A stretch of DNA of 64,000 bases from Sphingomonas adhaesiva (GCF_036946125.1 NZ_JAQIJT010000002.1:341001-405000); one strand, 5' to 3'; shown: positions 52,238-61,746, numbered from the stretch's first letter. Numbers and translations are program-made. The notes: generated by a model not told the origin, from the sequence alone.

Positions 52238-55200
52238 GCCTGCGTGGACGCCGTCCGCTGGCATCGGTGCTGGCCGCGCTGGCCGTCATCGTCACCGCCC
52301 TTGTCGCCGCGACCGGCGCGGGGATCGCGGTGCGCGACAGTTTCCGCATCGGCTCGGCCGGCGCGCTGTGCACCGCGCAGATCAGGCCGGGCGATCCGGT
52401 GCTGAAGAGCATGTTCGATCGCGGCTATGGTATCACCTGCCGCGATGCCGCGGCGGCGGTCGGCTCGCTGTACGCGCTGCGCGATGTCGCGGCCGACCGG
52501 CTGGCGGCGCTGATGGAAAGCCGGCCGGGCAAGCGGACGTGCGAGGCGGCCGCTTCCACGACCATTGCGGGCATCGGCACGGTATCGACGATCGCCTGCA
52601 CCGGCACCGAGACGCGCGTGACCTACCGCGGCTATGCCGTGACGCGCGGGCGCACGACGTTCCTGGCGGAGGGGCTCGGCGGGTACGATTCCGCGCTGCG
52701 GCTGGGGTTGCGCACGCTGGTGGCGGATCGGCCGGTGCAGGGGACGGTGGAGGTAGCCACCACCGATGCGGGCGATCCGGCGGCCTTCGCCCGGGTTCAG
52801 GCCGGCACGCTGGATCCCGAGGCCGCGCTGGCGCAGGCCTATGAGCGCAGCAATGCGGGCAGCTTCGCCGAATCCGCCGAATTCTTCGAGGCGCTGGTCG
52901 AGCGCGGCGCGGGGACGGCGGCGGCGGCGGGGCGATCGGGCGAATATCTGATCGGACAGGGCATCCAGCAGTCGAACCTGGGCAATTTCGCCGCCGCCGA
53001 CCGCTCGTTCAAGGCGGCCGAGGAGCGCGGCGCGGCCAGCGATCCCGTCGCCGGGCGGCTGTTGCGCAACTACCGCGCGATCCATCAGCTGAACCAGCGT
53101 CACGCGGCGGCGGCGCTGGCGGCACTCGATGCTCCCGTGGCGGCGGTCGCCGGCGAGGGGACGGACGGCGGCGTGTCCGGCGGCGTCATCAGCGCGTCGC
53201 TGGCCGAGCAGATCAACCGCCAGAACGAAGCGATGGAGCGGCTGGGCGGCGTCGACCGCCGCTTGCGGCCGGCGGAGCGCGCGGCGATCCTCGACGGGCA
53301 GGCGATGCAATTGCGCGGGATCGCGCTGCGGCTGCGCGGGCGGCTGCCCGAGGCATTGGCCAGCCTGGAGAAGGCCGGGCGGATGCTCGCCGCCGTGCGG
53401 CAGGGGCAGGTGGCCTCCGCTTCGTTCATGCGATCCGAAGGCTATGCCGAGATGGGGCTCATCGCCGAGGCGCGGCGCGACGATGCCGGTGCCGAGCGCG
53501 ATTTCACCCAGGCGCTGCGTATCCTGGAGAGCGATTATCCGCAGTCCGCGGGCGCCCTGGCCGCCAAGGCACGGCTGGCGGCGTTCCTCGCCCGGCGGGG
53601 GCAGGATGAGCGATCGCTGGCGCTGTACGCGCAGGTCGTCGCGGAGAGCCAGCGGCTCCCCGGATCGGCGGCGTCGATGCGCAACCTGCTCGCCCCGTAT
53701 TTCGCATTGCTGGCACCGCGTGCGAACGACGATCCGGCGGCGGCGGCGGCGATGTTCGCCGCGGCACAGATACTGGTGCGACCCGGCGTGGCGCAGACGC
53801 AGGCGGTGTTCGCGCGCGAGCTGTCGGCGGGCGACGATGCCGCGGCGGCGCTGTTCCGCCAGTCCGTGACCCTGTCGCGCGACGTGGCACGGATCAGCGG
53901 GGAGGTCGCCCGGCTCGCGGCGGACGATCCCGCGCCCGATACCCCCGCCGCCCGCGCGCTGGCGGCGGCGCGCGCGCGGCTGGCCACCGCCGAGGGCGAG
54001 CAGACGGCGGTGCAATCCCGCCTCGCGGCATATCCGCGCTACCGCGTGGTGGCGCCCGCGGCGCTGGAACTGACGGCGTTGCAGGCCGCGCTGACGCCGG
54101 GGGAGGCCTATTACCTGCTCCGGACGATCGGGGAGGATGTGTACGCCATGCTCATCACCCCGAAGGACGCGCGCGCGGCGAAGGTATCGACCACGGCGAA
54201 GGCGCTGGACGCCGATGTCGCGACGCTGCGCGCCAGCGTGGTGACGATGGAGAACGGCGTACCGCAGGTCTATCCGTTCGATCTGCCGCTGGCGCGAAGG
54301 CTGTATGTCGAGCTCTTCGCCCGCTTCGGCACCGCGCTGTCGGGGGTGAGGCACCTGATCGTCGAGCCGGACGGCGCGATGCTGCAACTGCCGGCCACCA
54401 TCCTGGTCACCGAACAGGCCGGGGTGGATGCCTATACCGCGCGGATCGCGCGGCCGAAGGGCGACGCCTTCGACTTTCGCGGCGTGGCGTGGCTGGGGCG
54501 GGATCGCGACGTGACCACCTCCGTGTCGCCGCGCTCGTTCGTGGACGTGCGGGCGATCGCGCCGTCGCGCGGGAAGATGGCCTATCTCGGGCTGGGGCAT
54601 AACGCGGTGCCCAACCGGACGGCGCAGCTGCTCCAGGCGTCGGCCCCGCCGCCCGCGGAATGCGACTGGCCGCTGGAGGTCTGGGAGCATCCGATCCAGC
54701 CGACCGAATTGCTGCTGGCCAGCCAGATCATGGGCGAGGGGCGCAGCGAGCTGCTGACCGACGCCGCCTTCACCGATACCGCCTTGAAGACGCGTACCGA
54801 CCTCAACCAGTATCGCACGCTGCATTTCGCGACCCACGGACTGGTCACCGCCCCGCGTCCGCAATGTGCGGCACGCCCTGCGCTGGTCACGTCGTTCGGC
54901 GCAGCGGGATCGGACGGGTTGCTCACCTTCCGCGAAATCTACGACATGAAGCTCGACGCGGACCTGATCGTGCTGTCGGCCTGCGACACCGCGGGGATGG
55001 CGACCATCGACGCCACGCGCGAGGCGGGTATCACGACGGGGGGCAATTTCGCGCTCGACGGCCTGGTGCGCGCGTTCGTCGGGGCGGGCGCGCGAACGGT
55101 ACTGGCGAGCCACTGGCCGATCCCGGACGATTATGACGCGACCAAACGGCTGATGCGCGCCTTCTTCACCGTCCCGCCGGGCACCCCGATCGCCGCCGCC

Positions 55201-55311
55201 CTGCGCGGCGGGCAGCGGGAGCTGATGGCGGAGGCGCAGACATCGCACCCGTTCTACTGGGCGGCGTTCGCGGTGATCGGCGACGGCGCGCGCCCGCTGG
55301 CGGCCCGCTGA
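52234..55311 (+). CDS. CHAT-domain cysteine protease with TPR-like region
   Basis: A 1025-residue protein. An N-terminal hydrophobic segment (about 9-31) acts as a membrane anchor or signal. Residues ~195-560 hold helical TPR-like repeats (ALAQAYERSNAGSFAESAEFF and QGIQQSNLGNFAAADRSF among them). The C-terminal ~380 residues are a CHAT (caspase HetF-associated with TPRs) domain with catalytic His868 in HFATHG and Cys917 in LSACDTA. The spacing is normal, so activity is expected. If exported, the protease sits on the periplasmic side. The start overlaps the TpsA stop by four bases and has GGGGAGGG upstream. Its link to the TpsA protein as processing enzyme is inference. Confidence 0.9.
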   Translation: MSLRGRRPLASVLAALAVIVTALVAATGAGIAVRDSFRIGSAGALCTAQIRPGDPVLKSMFDRGYGITCRDAAAAVGSLYALRDVAADRLAALMESRPGKRTCEAAASTTIAGIGTVSTIACTGTETRVTYRGYAVTRGRTTFLAEGLGGYDSALRLGLRTLVADRPVQGTVEVATTDAGDPAAFARVQAGTLDPEAALAQAYERSNAGSFAESAEFFEALVERGAGTAAAAGRSGEYLIGQGIQQSNLGNFAAADRSFKAAEERGAASDPVAGRLLRNYRAIHQLNQRHAAAALAALDAPVAAVAGEGTDGGVSGGVISASLAEQINRQNEAMERLGGVDRRLRPAERAAILDGQAMQLRGIALRLRGRLPEALASLEKAGRMLAAVRQGQVASASFMRSEGYAEMGLIAEARRDDAGAERDFTQALRILESDYPQSAGALAAKARLAAFLARRGQDERSLALYAQVVAESQRLPGSAASMRNLLAPYFALLAPRANDDPAAAAAMFAAAQILVRPGVAQTQAVFARELSAGDDAAAALFRQSVTLSRDVARISGEVARLAADDPAPDTPAARALAAARARLATAEGEQTAVQSRLAAYPRYRVVAPAALELTALQAALTPGEAYYLLRTIGEDVYAMLITPKDARAAKVSTTAKALDADVATLRASVVTMENGVPQVYPFDLPLARRLYVELFARFGTALSGVRHLIVEPDGAMLQLPATILVTEQAGVDAYTARIARPKGDAFDFRGVAWLGRDRDVTTSVSPRSFVDVRAIAPSRGKMAYLGLGHNAVPNRTAQLLQASAPPPAECDWPLEVWEHPIQPTELLLASQIMGEGRSELLTDAAFTDTALKTRTDLNQYRTLHFATHGLVTAPRPQCAARPALVTSFGAAGSDGLLTFREIYDMKLDADLIVLSACDTAGMATIDATREAGITTGGNFALDGLVRAFVGAGARTVLASHWPIPDDYDATKRLMRAFFTVPPGTPIAAALRGGQRELMAEAQTSHPFYWAAFAVIGDGARPLAAR

Positions 55312-55395
55312 CGGGTGATGCGAGGCGTGCGGCGCGGCGCGCAACCCGGCCGCGGCTGAACCCGGTTAGCATGCGCCGGACGATCCCGCCCGCGT

Positions 55396-56343
55396 CTATC
55401 GGCGCGCGAGCCCCGCGCGGACCGCCTCGGCCAGGAAGCGCCCCTGCGCGGCGAAGGCGGCATCGGTTTCCGGGCAATCGGCAAAGGCCCAGAAAGCATG
55501 CGGCATCCCCTCATAGACCAGCAGCTCGACCGGGACGCCGGCCGCCCGCAAGGCGAGGTGGAAGCGCACCGTCTGGCTGAGCAGGATGTCGCGCGTGCTG
55601 GTCATCAGCAGCGTCGGCGGCCATCCCTCCAGCGCGTCGTGGATCGGCGACACCAGCGGATCGCGCCGATCCGCCGCGCCCAGATAGGGGGCGAGCGTCC
55701 GGGGGACCGATTGGCCGGGGAGCAGCGGCGGAAGATACCCCTCGATATCGCCGGGCAGCTCGGTGTCCGCGGAGCCGGAGAAGAAGCCCATCGCCGCCGG
55801 CAGCGGCAGCTTCTCGCGGCGCAGGCGCGCGATCAGTTGCGCGCACAGTCCCGCACCCGCGGACGTGCCGAAGATCGCGATCTGCGTCGCCGGCCGCGTC
55901 TCCAGCGCAGCGCGATAGGCCGCCAGCGCATCGTCGACCGCCGCGGGAAAGGGATGCTCCGGCGCGAGGCGATAGAGCAGGGCGACCACGGGCAGGTCGG
56001 TCATTTCGGCGATCGGCATGCTCTCCGCCAGCGAGCCCGAGTCGACCTGGAAGCCGCCGCCGTGAAAGTTGAGCAGCAGCGGCCCGTCCTGTGGCAGCGC
56101 ACCGTCGCGCGAGACGATATGGGCGGGGACGCCCCCGAACACGCCCGGCGTCACCACCACCTTCTGCCCCGGCGCGCGGCGCTGCACCACCGCGCCCATC
56201 ATCGCGCCGGCAAACGCCCGCATCTGCTCGATCGAAAGTTCCGGCCGCGGCTGGTCCAGCGAGGCGAGCAACGGCGCGAGCGCGGCGCGGGCTTCCGGAC
56301 TGACCGTGGGGGCGAGCGGGGGTTGGGGGAAGGTGGCGTCCAT
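55396..56343 (-). CDS. HSL-family alpha/beta hydrolase
   Basis: A 315-residue serine esterase of the hormone-sensitive-lipase group. HGGGF is at 94-98, the nucleophile is Ser161 in GTSAGAG, and the catalytic His is in EGMPHAFW near 285. No signal peptide is visible. It is divergent from the next esterase, and a LacI-type operator (56398-56413) lies 55 bases upstream of its start. One of three esterases in this region, it probably removes acyl groups from the substrate of the regulon. The precise ester is unknown. Confidence 0.88.
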   Translation of the reverse strand: MDATFPQPPLAPTVSPEARAALAPLLASLDQPRPELSIEQMRAFAGAMMGAVVQRRAPGQKVVVTPGVFGGVPAHIVSRDGALPQDGPLLLNFHGGGFQVDSGSLAESMPIAEMTDLPVVALLYRLAPEHPFPAAVDDALAAYRAALETRPATQIAIFGTSAGAGLCAQLIARLRREKLPLPAAMGFFSGSADTELPGDIEGYLPPLLPGQSVPRTLAPYLGAADRRDPLVSPIHDALEGWPPTLLMTSTRDILLSQTVRFHLALRAAGVPVELLVYEGMPHAFWAFADCPETDAAFAAQGRFLAEAVRAGLARR

Positions 56344-56397
56344 GAGGGGGTGGTTCCTGACAGGCGATAATCGGCGCGGCGATGACTTGCGTCGGCT

Positions 56398-56413
56398 ATG
56401 GTATCGATGTCAA
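56398..56413. promoter_or_regulatory. LacI-type operator, copy 1
   Basis: ATGGTATCGATGTCAA fits the palindrome xTGnnATCGATnnCAx with the CG centre typical of LacI-family sites. It lies in the 85-base divergent gap between two hydrolase genes. The minus-strand version begins with TTGACA, so it would also overlap a -35. Confidence 0.6.
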
Positions 56414-56428
56414 TAAGGTTGAAGGCCG

Positions 56429-57337
56429 ATGCTGACGGGGGAAGCGATGCAGACTGACACGATCGACGGGGCGTCCTCCTTCCTTGCCGGACTCCCGGCG
56501 ATGCGGGAGGACATGGCGCGGCAGGGGCGGGCGCTGCCGGCCCCGGCCGTGGCGGTGAGCGATCACGTGGCGGGCGGCGTGCCGGTGCGGCTCTACCGGC
56601 CGCCGACCGTCGATCGGGACGGCGCCGGCCCGCCGCTGCTCGTCTTCCTCCACGGAGGCGGCTGGGTGCTTGGGGACCTCGATACGCACGACGCCTGCTG
56701 CCGCTGGCTGTGCGTCGAATCGGGCTGGGCGATTCTGGCGGTCGGCTATCGGCTGGCGCCGGAGCATCCCTTCCCCGCGGCGCTCGACGACGCGACGACG
56801 GCATGGGGCTGGGCCACGGCCGAGGCGGCAGCGCTGGGCTGCGACCCGCGCCGGGTCGCGATCGGCGGGGAGAGTGCCGGCGCGAACCTTGCCGCCGCGA
56901 TGACGCTCGGGCGGCGCGGCACCGCGGCGACCGCGCCGCTGGTCCAGCTGCTGGTGCATCCCCCCACCGACCTGTTGCTGGAACAGCCGAGCATCGACGC
57001 GGTCGACCTGCCGGGGCTGTCGCGCGCGATGCTCGACGCGTGCATCGCGGGCTATGTCGGCGGCCATTCGCGCGCCGATCCGCTCGTCTCGCCGCTGCGC
57101 GCCGCGGATCTGGCAGGGCTGCCGCCCGCGATCGTCGTCACGGTCGAGCACGATCCGCTGCGCGACGATGGCGAGCATTACGCGCTGGCGCTGGCGCGCG
57201 CGGGGAACGAGGTGAGCCTGCAGCGCCTCCCCGGGCTGCCGCACGGCTTCCTGTTCCTCCCCGCCACCGATCCCGCCGTCGCCGCCGCGTATCGCTTGAT
57301 CGGCGAGCGGCTCGCGCGGTACGCGGCCGCGGCATGA
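56429..57337 (+). CDS. HSL-family alpha/beta hydrolase
   Basis: A 302-residue esterase with HGGGW at 75-79, Ser149 in GESAGAN and the catalytic His in GLPHGFLF near 270. It shows the usual PEHPFPAALDD block of the group. It is the first gene of an operon with the LacI regulator, whose start overlaps its stop codon by four bases. An in-frame ATG at 56447 with GGGGGAAG just upstream is an alternative start that would remove six residues. Confidence 0.88.
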   Translation: MLTGEAMQTDTIDGASSFLAGLPAMREDMARQGRALPAPAVAVSDHVAGGVPVRLYRPPTVDRDGAGPPLLVFLHGGGWVLGDLDTHDACCRWLCVESGWAILAVGYRLAPEHPFPAALDDATTAWGWATAEAAALGCDPRRVAIGGESAGANLAAAMTLGRRGTAATAPLVQLLVHPPTDLLLEQPSIDAVDLPGLSRAMLDACIAGYVGGHSRADPLVSPLRAADLAGLPPAIVVTVEHDPLRDDGEHYALALARAGNEVSLQRLPGLPHGFLFLPATDPAVAAAYRLIGERLARYAAAA

Positions 57338-58359
57338 CGAAGGGCAGCCCTTTCGGCGCCGGCGGGGCGCCCCGGCCGACGATGGAAACGCTCGCGCAGC
57401 TCGCCGGCGTGTCCAAGATCACGGTCTCGCGCGCGCTGCGCGACAGCGACCTGGTCCGCCCCGAACTGCGCGAGAAGATCGCGGAGATCGCGCGGGCGGC
57501 CGGCTATCGCATGAACGGTGCGGCGCGCGCGCTGCGGACGCGGCGCAGCCGGACGGTCGCGCTGGTGATCGAGCGGCTGGTCGCGGGCGATCGTCCGATC
57601 TCCGATCCGCTGGTCCTGTCGATCATCGGCGGGCTGCTGGAGACGCTGACCCCCGCCGGGCAGGCGATGCTCGTCACCTCCAGCGACCATTTCCTCGACA
57701 GCCAGGTGGTCGATGCCGACGGCATCGTGATGGTGGGGCAGGGTGCAGGCGGCATGCGCGCGAAGACGATCGCCGCGTCCGGGTTGCCGATGGTGCTGTG
57801 GGGCGCGCCGCTGCCGGGCAGCGACCATGTCGTGATCGGCAGCGACAACCGGCTGGGCGGCAGCCTGAGCGCGGGTCATCTGGTCGACGGCGGGCGTCGG
57901 CACCTCGTCTTCCTCGGCGACGTGCAGCATCCGGAGGTCGCCGCACGGCTCGAGGGCGTGCGCGACGTGGTGGCGGCGACCCCGGCGACGATCGCCGCCG
58001 CGGTGCCGTGCGATTTCTCGCGGGTGGCGGGAGCGGCGGCGGTGACGCGGCTGCTCGACCAGGGCGTGCGGTTCGACGCGATCGTCGCGGCGAGCGACTT
58101 CATCGCGGCGGGTGCATGCGACGCGCTGATCGACCGCGGGCTCGGCGTGCCCGCGGATGTGGCGGTCGTCGGCTTCGACGACATCGCCGTGGCCGCCAAC
58201 CACCGCCCCGCGCTGTCCTCGGTCCGTCAGGACTGGTCGCAGGCGGGGCGTGTGCTGGGCGAGGCGATCCTGGCGCTGATCGACCGGCCGGAGGCGTTCG
58301 TCGCGCCCGACATGCTGCCGGTGGAGCTGATCGTGCGGGAGAGCAGCCGCCCGGCCTGA
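57334..58359 (+). CDS. LacI-family transcriptional regulator
   Basis: A 341-residue sugar-type repressor. The helix-turn-helix and hinge are at about 15-68 (METLAQLAGVSKITVSRALR, then YRMNGAARALRT). The rest is a periplasmic-binding-protein-like effector domain with GSDNRLGGSLSAGHLV, IVAASDFIAAGACDAL and VVGFDDIAVAANHRPALSSV. The nearby palindromes with an ATCGAT core at 56398, 59299 and 59366 are its probable targets. By family habit the inducer is a sugar or sugar derivative, and the trehalase downstream makes an alpha-glucoside plausible. Confidence 0.9.
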   Translation: MTKGSPFGAGGAPRPTMETLAQLAGVSKITVSRALRDSDLVRPELREKIAEIARAAGYRMNGAARALRTRRSRTVALVIERLVAGDRPISDPLVLSIIGGLLETLTPAGQAMLVTSSDHFLDSQVVDADGIVMVGQGAGGMRAKTIAASGLPMVLWGAPLPGSDHVVIGSDNRLGGSLSAGHLVDGGRRHLVFLGDVQHPEVAARLEGVRDVVAATPATIAAAVPCDFSRVAGAAAVTRLLDQGVRFDAIVAASDFIAAGACDALIDRGLGVPADVAVVGFDDIAVAANHRPALSSVRQDWSQAGRVLGEAILALIDRPEAFVAPDMLPVELIVRESSRPA

Positions 58360-58364
58360 GCGCG

Positions 58365-59348
58365 TCAGGCGGACAGATGCTCGCGGAAGAAGGCGCCCAT
58401 CAGTTCATGCGTCTCGCGCGCCTCGGGCAGCGTCACGTCGACGTGATGCGCATGCCACATGCCGTCGAACAGCACGAAGCGCGCATCCACCCCGGCGGCC
58501 AGCAGACGGCGGTGCATGACCGCGACGCTGCTCGCGGCGAAGTCGCGCGTGCCCGAGATGAGCAACGACGGCGGGAAGGCGGCGAGCATCGACCTGTCCT
58601 CGCCGGGGAACACCAGGGGATCGGTCGCGGAGGTGCCGGCGAAATAGGGCAGGTCGTGCAGACGGTCGAGGTCCGCCGCGGCGGGCGTCCCGTTGAGGTG
58701 CGCGGCCGTGGCGAGCGAGTCGCCGCCGACATCGACGCCCGAGCCGTGGAGCATCGCGATCGCGCGCGGCGGGGCGAGGCCCTCCGCGACCAGCCGCGCG
58801 ACGACCTGCGCCGTCAGCACGCCGCCCGCGGAACAGCCGTAGATGCCGATCGGCGCGTCGCCGTCGCGGCGCAGCGCCGCGACGACCGCCACCACATCGT
58901 CGACCGCGGCGGGAAAGAGGTGCTCGGGCGCGAGCCGATACTCGACCGCGAGCACGCGCATGCCGGCGGTCGCGGCGACGGGCACCGCTTCCAGCAGCGC
59001 ACCGGCGCCCGCGCCCCACAGGAAGGCGCCGCCATGCAGGCACAGCAGCGTTCCCGGCCCCGGATTGGCGGGCGTCACCGCATGAACCGCGACCCCCGCG
59101 ATCGTCCGCGCGGACACCGTGACGGGATAGAGGTGCCGTGCCTCCTCCAGCCGCGCGCTGTTGATCGCGTCGTAATGCGCGCGCTGTGCCGCGACGTCGC
59201 CGACCGGGGCGGGTGGCTGCGCCGACAGCCGCGCGAAGAAGGTGCGCGAGTCGTCGCTCACCCAATGTTCGTGCGGCGGTGCGGGCGGCGAAGAGGTGCT
59301 GGTATCGATCACATCACCTAAATGGCGCAGGTGTATACCGCTGTCCAT
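58365..59348 (-). CDS. HSL-family alpha/beta hydrolase
   Basis: A 327-residue esterase with HGGAF at 105-109, nucleophile Ser173 in GCSAGG and a catalytic His in MWHAHHVDV near 300. The N-terminal ~90 residues form the cap. The start is uncertain: ATG 59348 has no ribosome site. A LacI-type operator at 59299-59314 would lie within the first codons, so the true start may be later, for example GTG 59261. It is convergent with the LacI gene, five bases apart, and divergent from the TonB receptor. Confidence 0.83.
   Translation of the reverse strand: MDSGIHLRHLGDVIDTSTSSPPAPPHEHWVSDDSRTFFARLSAQPPAPVGDVAAQRAHYDAINSARLEEARHLYPVTVSARTIAGVAVHAVTPANPGPGTLLCLHGGAFLWGAGAGALLEAVPVAATAGMRVLAVEYRLAPEHLFPAAVDDVVAVVAALRRDGDAPIGIYGCSAGGVLTAQVVARLVAEGLAPPRAIAMLHGSGVDVGGDSLATAAHLNGTPAAADLDRLHDLPYFAGTSATDPLVFPGEDRSMLAAFPPSLLISGTRDFAASSVAVMHRRLLAAGVDARFVLFDGMWHAHHVDVTLPEARETHELMGAFFREHLSA
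59299..59314. promoter_or_regulatory. LacI-type operator, copy 2
   Basis: CTGGTATCGATCACAT fits xTGnnATCGATnnCAx. It is close to the start of the third esterase gene and 67 bases from copy 3, so the two could be bound together across the divergent promoter. Confidence 0.55.
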
Positions 59349-59365
59349 AGGTTACGGATGGTCGG

Positions 59366-59381
59366 TTGACATCGATAACAA
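59366..59381. promoter_or_regulatory. LacI-type operator, copy 3
   Basis: TTGACATCGATAACAA is the most symmetric copy (TTGnnATCGATnnCAA). It overlaps TTGACA at 59366-59371, a perfect -35 hexamer for the TonB receptor gene that starts at 59443. A good -10 was not found, which could mean activator help or a weak promoter. Confidence 0.65.
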
Positions 59382-59442
59382 AAAAAGTCAGAGGTCGTGG
59401 CAGGGGTGGCGATCAGGGGCCGCCGACGTGGGAGGATGTTCG

Positions 59443-61746
59443 ATGCAGGCGCGGTGGTGGGCGACGACGAGTTCGCTGGTGATGATGCTCGCCGTCCCGG
59501 CGCGGGCGCAGGAGGCTCCCGCCGCCGACGCCGCGACGCCCGCGGCCGACACCTCCGGCACCGCGCCCGCCGATGCCTTCGCCGCCGATGCCTTCGCCGC
59601 CGATGCCTTCGCCGATGTCGTCGTGACCGCGCGGCGTCGCGAGGAAAGCCTTCAGGCGGTGCCGGTCGCGGTCACCGCCTTCACCCCGGCCGCGCTGACG
59701 CAGAAGGCGATCACCGACCGCACCTCGCTCGCCGACAACACGCCGTCGCTGTTCACCATCAACGGCGGCTATCCGCGCGAATTCGCCTTCTTCGCGCTGC
59801 GCGGGCAGGGGCCGGCGTTCGGCTCCACCCCCGGCGTCATCAACTATTTCGCCGAAGTCCCCAACGCGACCAGCATCGACGGCCGCGTCGGCACCTATTA
59901 CGACCTCGCCAACGTGCAGGTCGTGTCGGGTCCGCAGGGGACGCTGTTCGGCAAGAACGCCACCGGCGGCAACATCCTGTTCGAGCCGGCCAAGCCGCGC
60001 AACGCGTTCGAGGGCTATCTGCGCGCCGAATACGGCAATTACAACGACGCCCGCCTCGAAGGCGCGCTGAACGTCGCGGTCGTGCCGGACAAGGTGCTGC
60101 TGCGCGTCGCGGGCGAGGTGGGGCGCCGCGACGGCTATACCCGCGACGTCGGGCCGAACTTCGCGGGCAAGGATTACGACAACCTCGCCTATCAGAGCGT
60201 CCGCGTCGGGCTGACGATCCGGCCGTTCGACGGGGTCGAGAACTATACCGTCGCGCGCTACTACAATTCGGACAACAACGGCGGCGGCACCGTGCTGGGC
60301 GCGGTCAATCCCGCGTCGACGGCGCTGATCGGGGCATTCTACCCGACCATCGGGTCGCAGCTGTCGGCGCAGCAGGCGCGGGGACCGCGGCAGGTCAGCT
60401 ACGACCTGAACCAGGCATCGAAGACCGACTACTGGCAGGTCGTCAACCAGACCGCGATCGACCTGTCGGACACGGCGAAGCTGCGCAACATCGTCAGCTA
60501 TGCGCAGTTCCGCAGCAAATACACCTACGATTACGACGCGACCCCGCTGCCGCTCGCGGGGCAGGCGAGCCGTGCCATCCCGGTGCTCGCACCCAATACC
60601 TTCACCGAGGAACTGCAACTGCAGGGCACCGCCGCGGACAAGGCGATCAATTACTCGCTGGGCGGCTATCTCGATCGCCAGACGTGGAGCGGCCCGGCGG
60701 GGATCGAGGAATTCACCCTGTTCCCGGTCGGCACGCTGATCCCGCCCGTCCCCTTCTTCCAGGAACTGACCAGTCACAGCGAGGCGGTGTTCGGGCAGGC
60801 GACGGTCGACCTCGGCCTACTGGCGCCCGCGCTCAGCGGGCTCAGCGTCACCGGCGGGCTGCGCTACACCTGGGAGCACAGCTTCACGTCGACCACGCTG
60901 ATCGCGCCGCCCGCCACGACGGGCACGTTCGACGACCAGTATCTCAGCTATACGGCGACGATCGACTATGACGTGACCGATGGCGTCCACGTCTATGTCA
61001 CCTCGCGCGACGCGTACAAGTCGGGCGGCGTCAACGGTCCGGTGCCGGCGGGTTCGGCCTTCCGCACCTTCCCCGCGGAGAAGCTCTCCGACATCGAGGC
61101 GGGCCTGAAGGCGCAGTTCGACCTGGGGTCGATGAAGGGACGCTTCAACCTCGCGGCCTATCGCGGCAATTACGACAACATCCAGCGCACCACCGCGGAG
61201 GAGGTCGGCGGCGTCGTCCTGAACGTCACGCGCAGCGCGGCGAAGGGGCGCGTGCAGGGCGTCGAGGTCAATGCCGCGCTGATGCCGGTGACGGGCCTGA
61301 CGCTGAACGGCAGCTATTCGTACATCGACGCGCGCTATACCCGCGTCGCGGACGCGAGCGCCGGCGCGATCCTGAACGGGGCACCCTTCCCCTATACGCC
61401 CAGGCACAAATATTCGCTCGGTGCGGCGTACGAGGCGCCGCTCGGCCGCGCGGGCGACCTGGTCGTCAACGCCAATTACGTGCGCCAGACGAGCGTATCG
61501 ACCGCGCAGACCAACCAGGCGTTCTACCGCGAGCTGCCCGGCTACGGCCTGCTCAACGCGAACGTCGGGCTGAACAATGTCGGCGGGCGTCCGCTGAGCA
61601 TCACCGCGTTCGGCACCAACCTGACCGATGTGGCGCGCCCGGTCGGTGTCATCGACCTGTATGCGGGCGGCGCGGGCGTGGTCGGGCTGACCTATACCGA
61701 GCCGCGGATGTACGGCGTGCGCGTCGGCTACCGCTTCGGCCAGTGA
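59443..61746 (+). CDS. TonB-dependent receptor (regulon of the LacI gene)
   Basis: A 767-residue outer-membrane receptor. The signal peptide ends near residue 23 (VPARAQ). An Ala/Asp-rich linker with three 15-base tandem units (ADAFA repeats, 59566-59610), the box-like DVVVTA, a plug with FALRGQG and VVSGPQGTLFGKNATGG, and a beta-barrel ending GVRVGYRFGQ follow. GGAGG lies seven bases before ATG 59443. It probably imports the carbohydrate or glycolipid handled by the trehalase and esterases. The trehalase start overlaps its stop codon (GTGA). Confidence 0.9.
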   Translation: MQARWWATTSSLVMMLAVPARAQEAPAADAATPAADTSGTAPADAFAADAFAADAFADVVVTARRREESLQAVPVAVTAFTPAALTQKAITDRTSLADNTPSLFTINGGYPREFAFFALRGQGPAFGSTPGVINYFAEVPNATSIDGRVGTYYDLANVQVVSGPQGTLFGKNATGGNILFEPAKPRNAFEGYLRAEYGNYNDARLEGALNVAVVPDKVLLRVAGEVGRRDGYTRDVGPNFAGKDYDNLAYQSVRVGLTIRPFDGVENYTVARYYNSDNNGGGTVLGAVNPASTALIGAFYPTIGSQLSAQQARGPRQVSYDLNQASKTDYWQVVNQTAIDLSDTAKLRNIVSYAQFRSKYTYDYDATPLPLAGQASRAIPVLAPNTFTEELQLQGTAADKAINYSLGGYLDRQTWSGPAGIEEFTLFPVGTLIPPVPFFQELTSHSEAVFGQATVDLGLLAPALSGLSVTGGLRYTWEHSFTSTTLIAPPATTGTFDDQYLSYTATIDYDVTDGVHVYVTSRDAYKSGGVNGPVPAGSAFRTFPAEKLSDIEAGLKAQFDLGSMKGRFNLAAYRGNYDNIQRTTAEEVGGVVLNVTRSAAKGRVQGVEVNAALMPVTGLTLNGSYSYIDARYTRVADASAGAILNGAPFPYTPRHKYSLGAAYEAPLGRAGDLVVNANYVRQTSVSTAQTNQAFYRELPGYGLLNANVGLNNVGGRPLSITAFGTNLTDVARPVGVIDLYAGGAGVVGLTYTEPRMYGVRVGYRFGQ

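Noticed and set aside
51730..55344. Minus-strand open frame of 1204 codons opposite the CHAT gene
   Set aside because: His/Arg-rich translation without any recognisable domain; the plus strand has a complete CHAT domain with catalytic residues.
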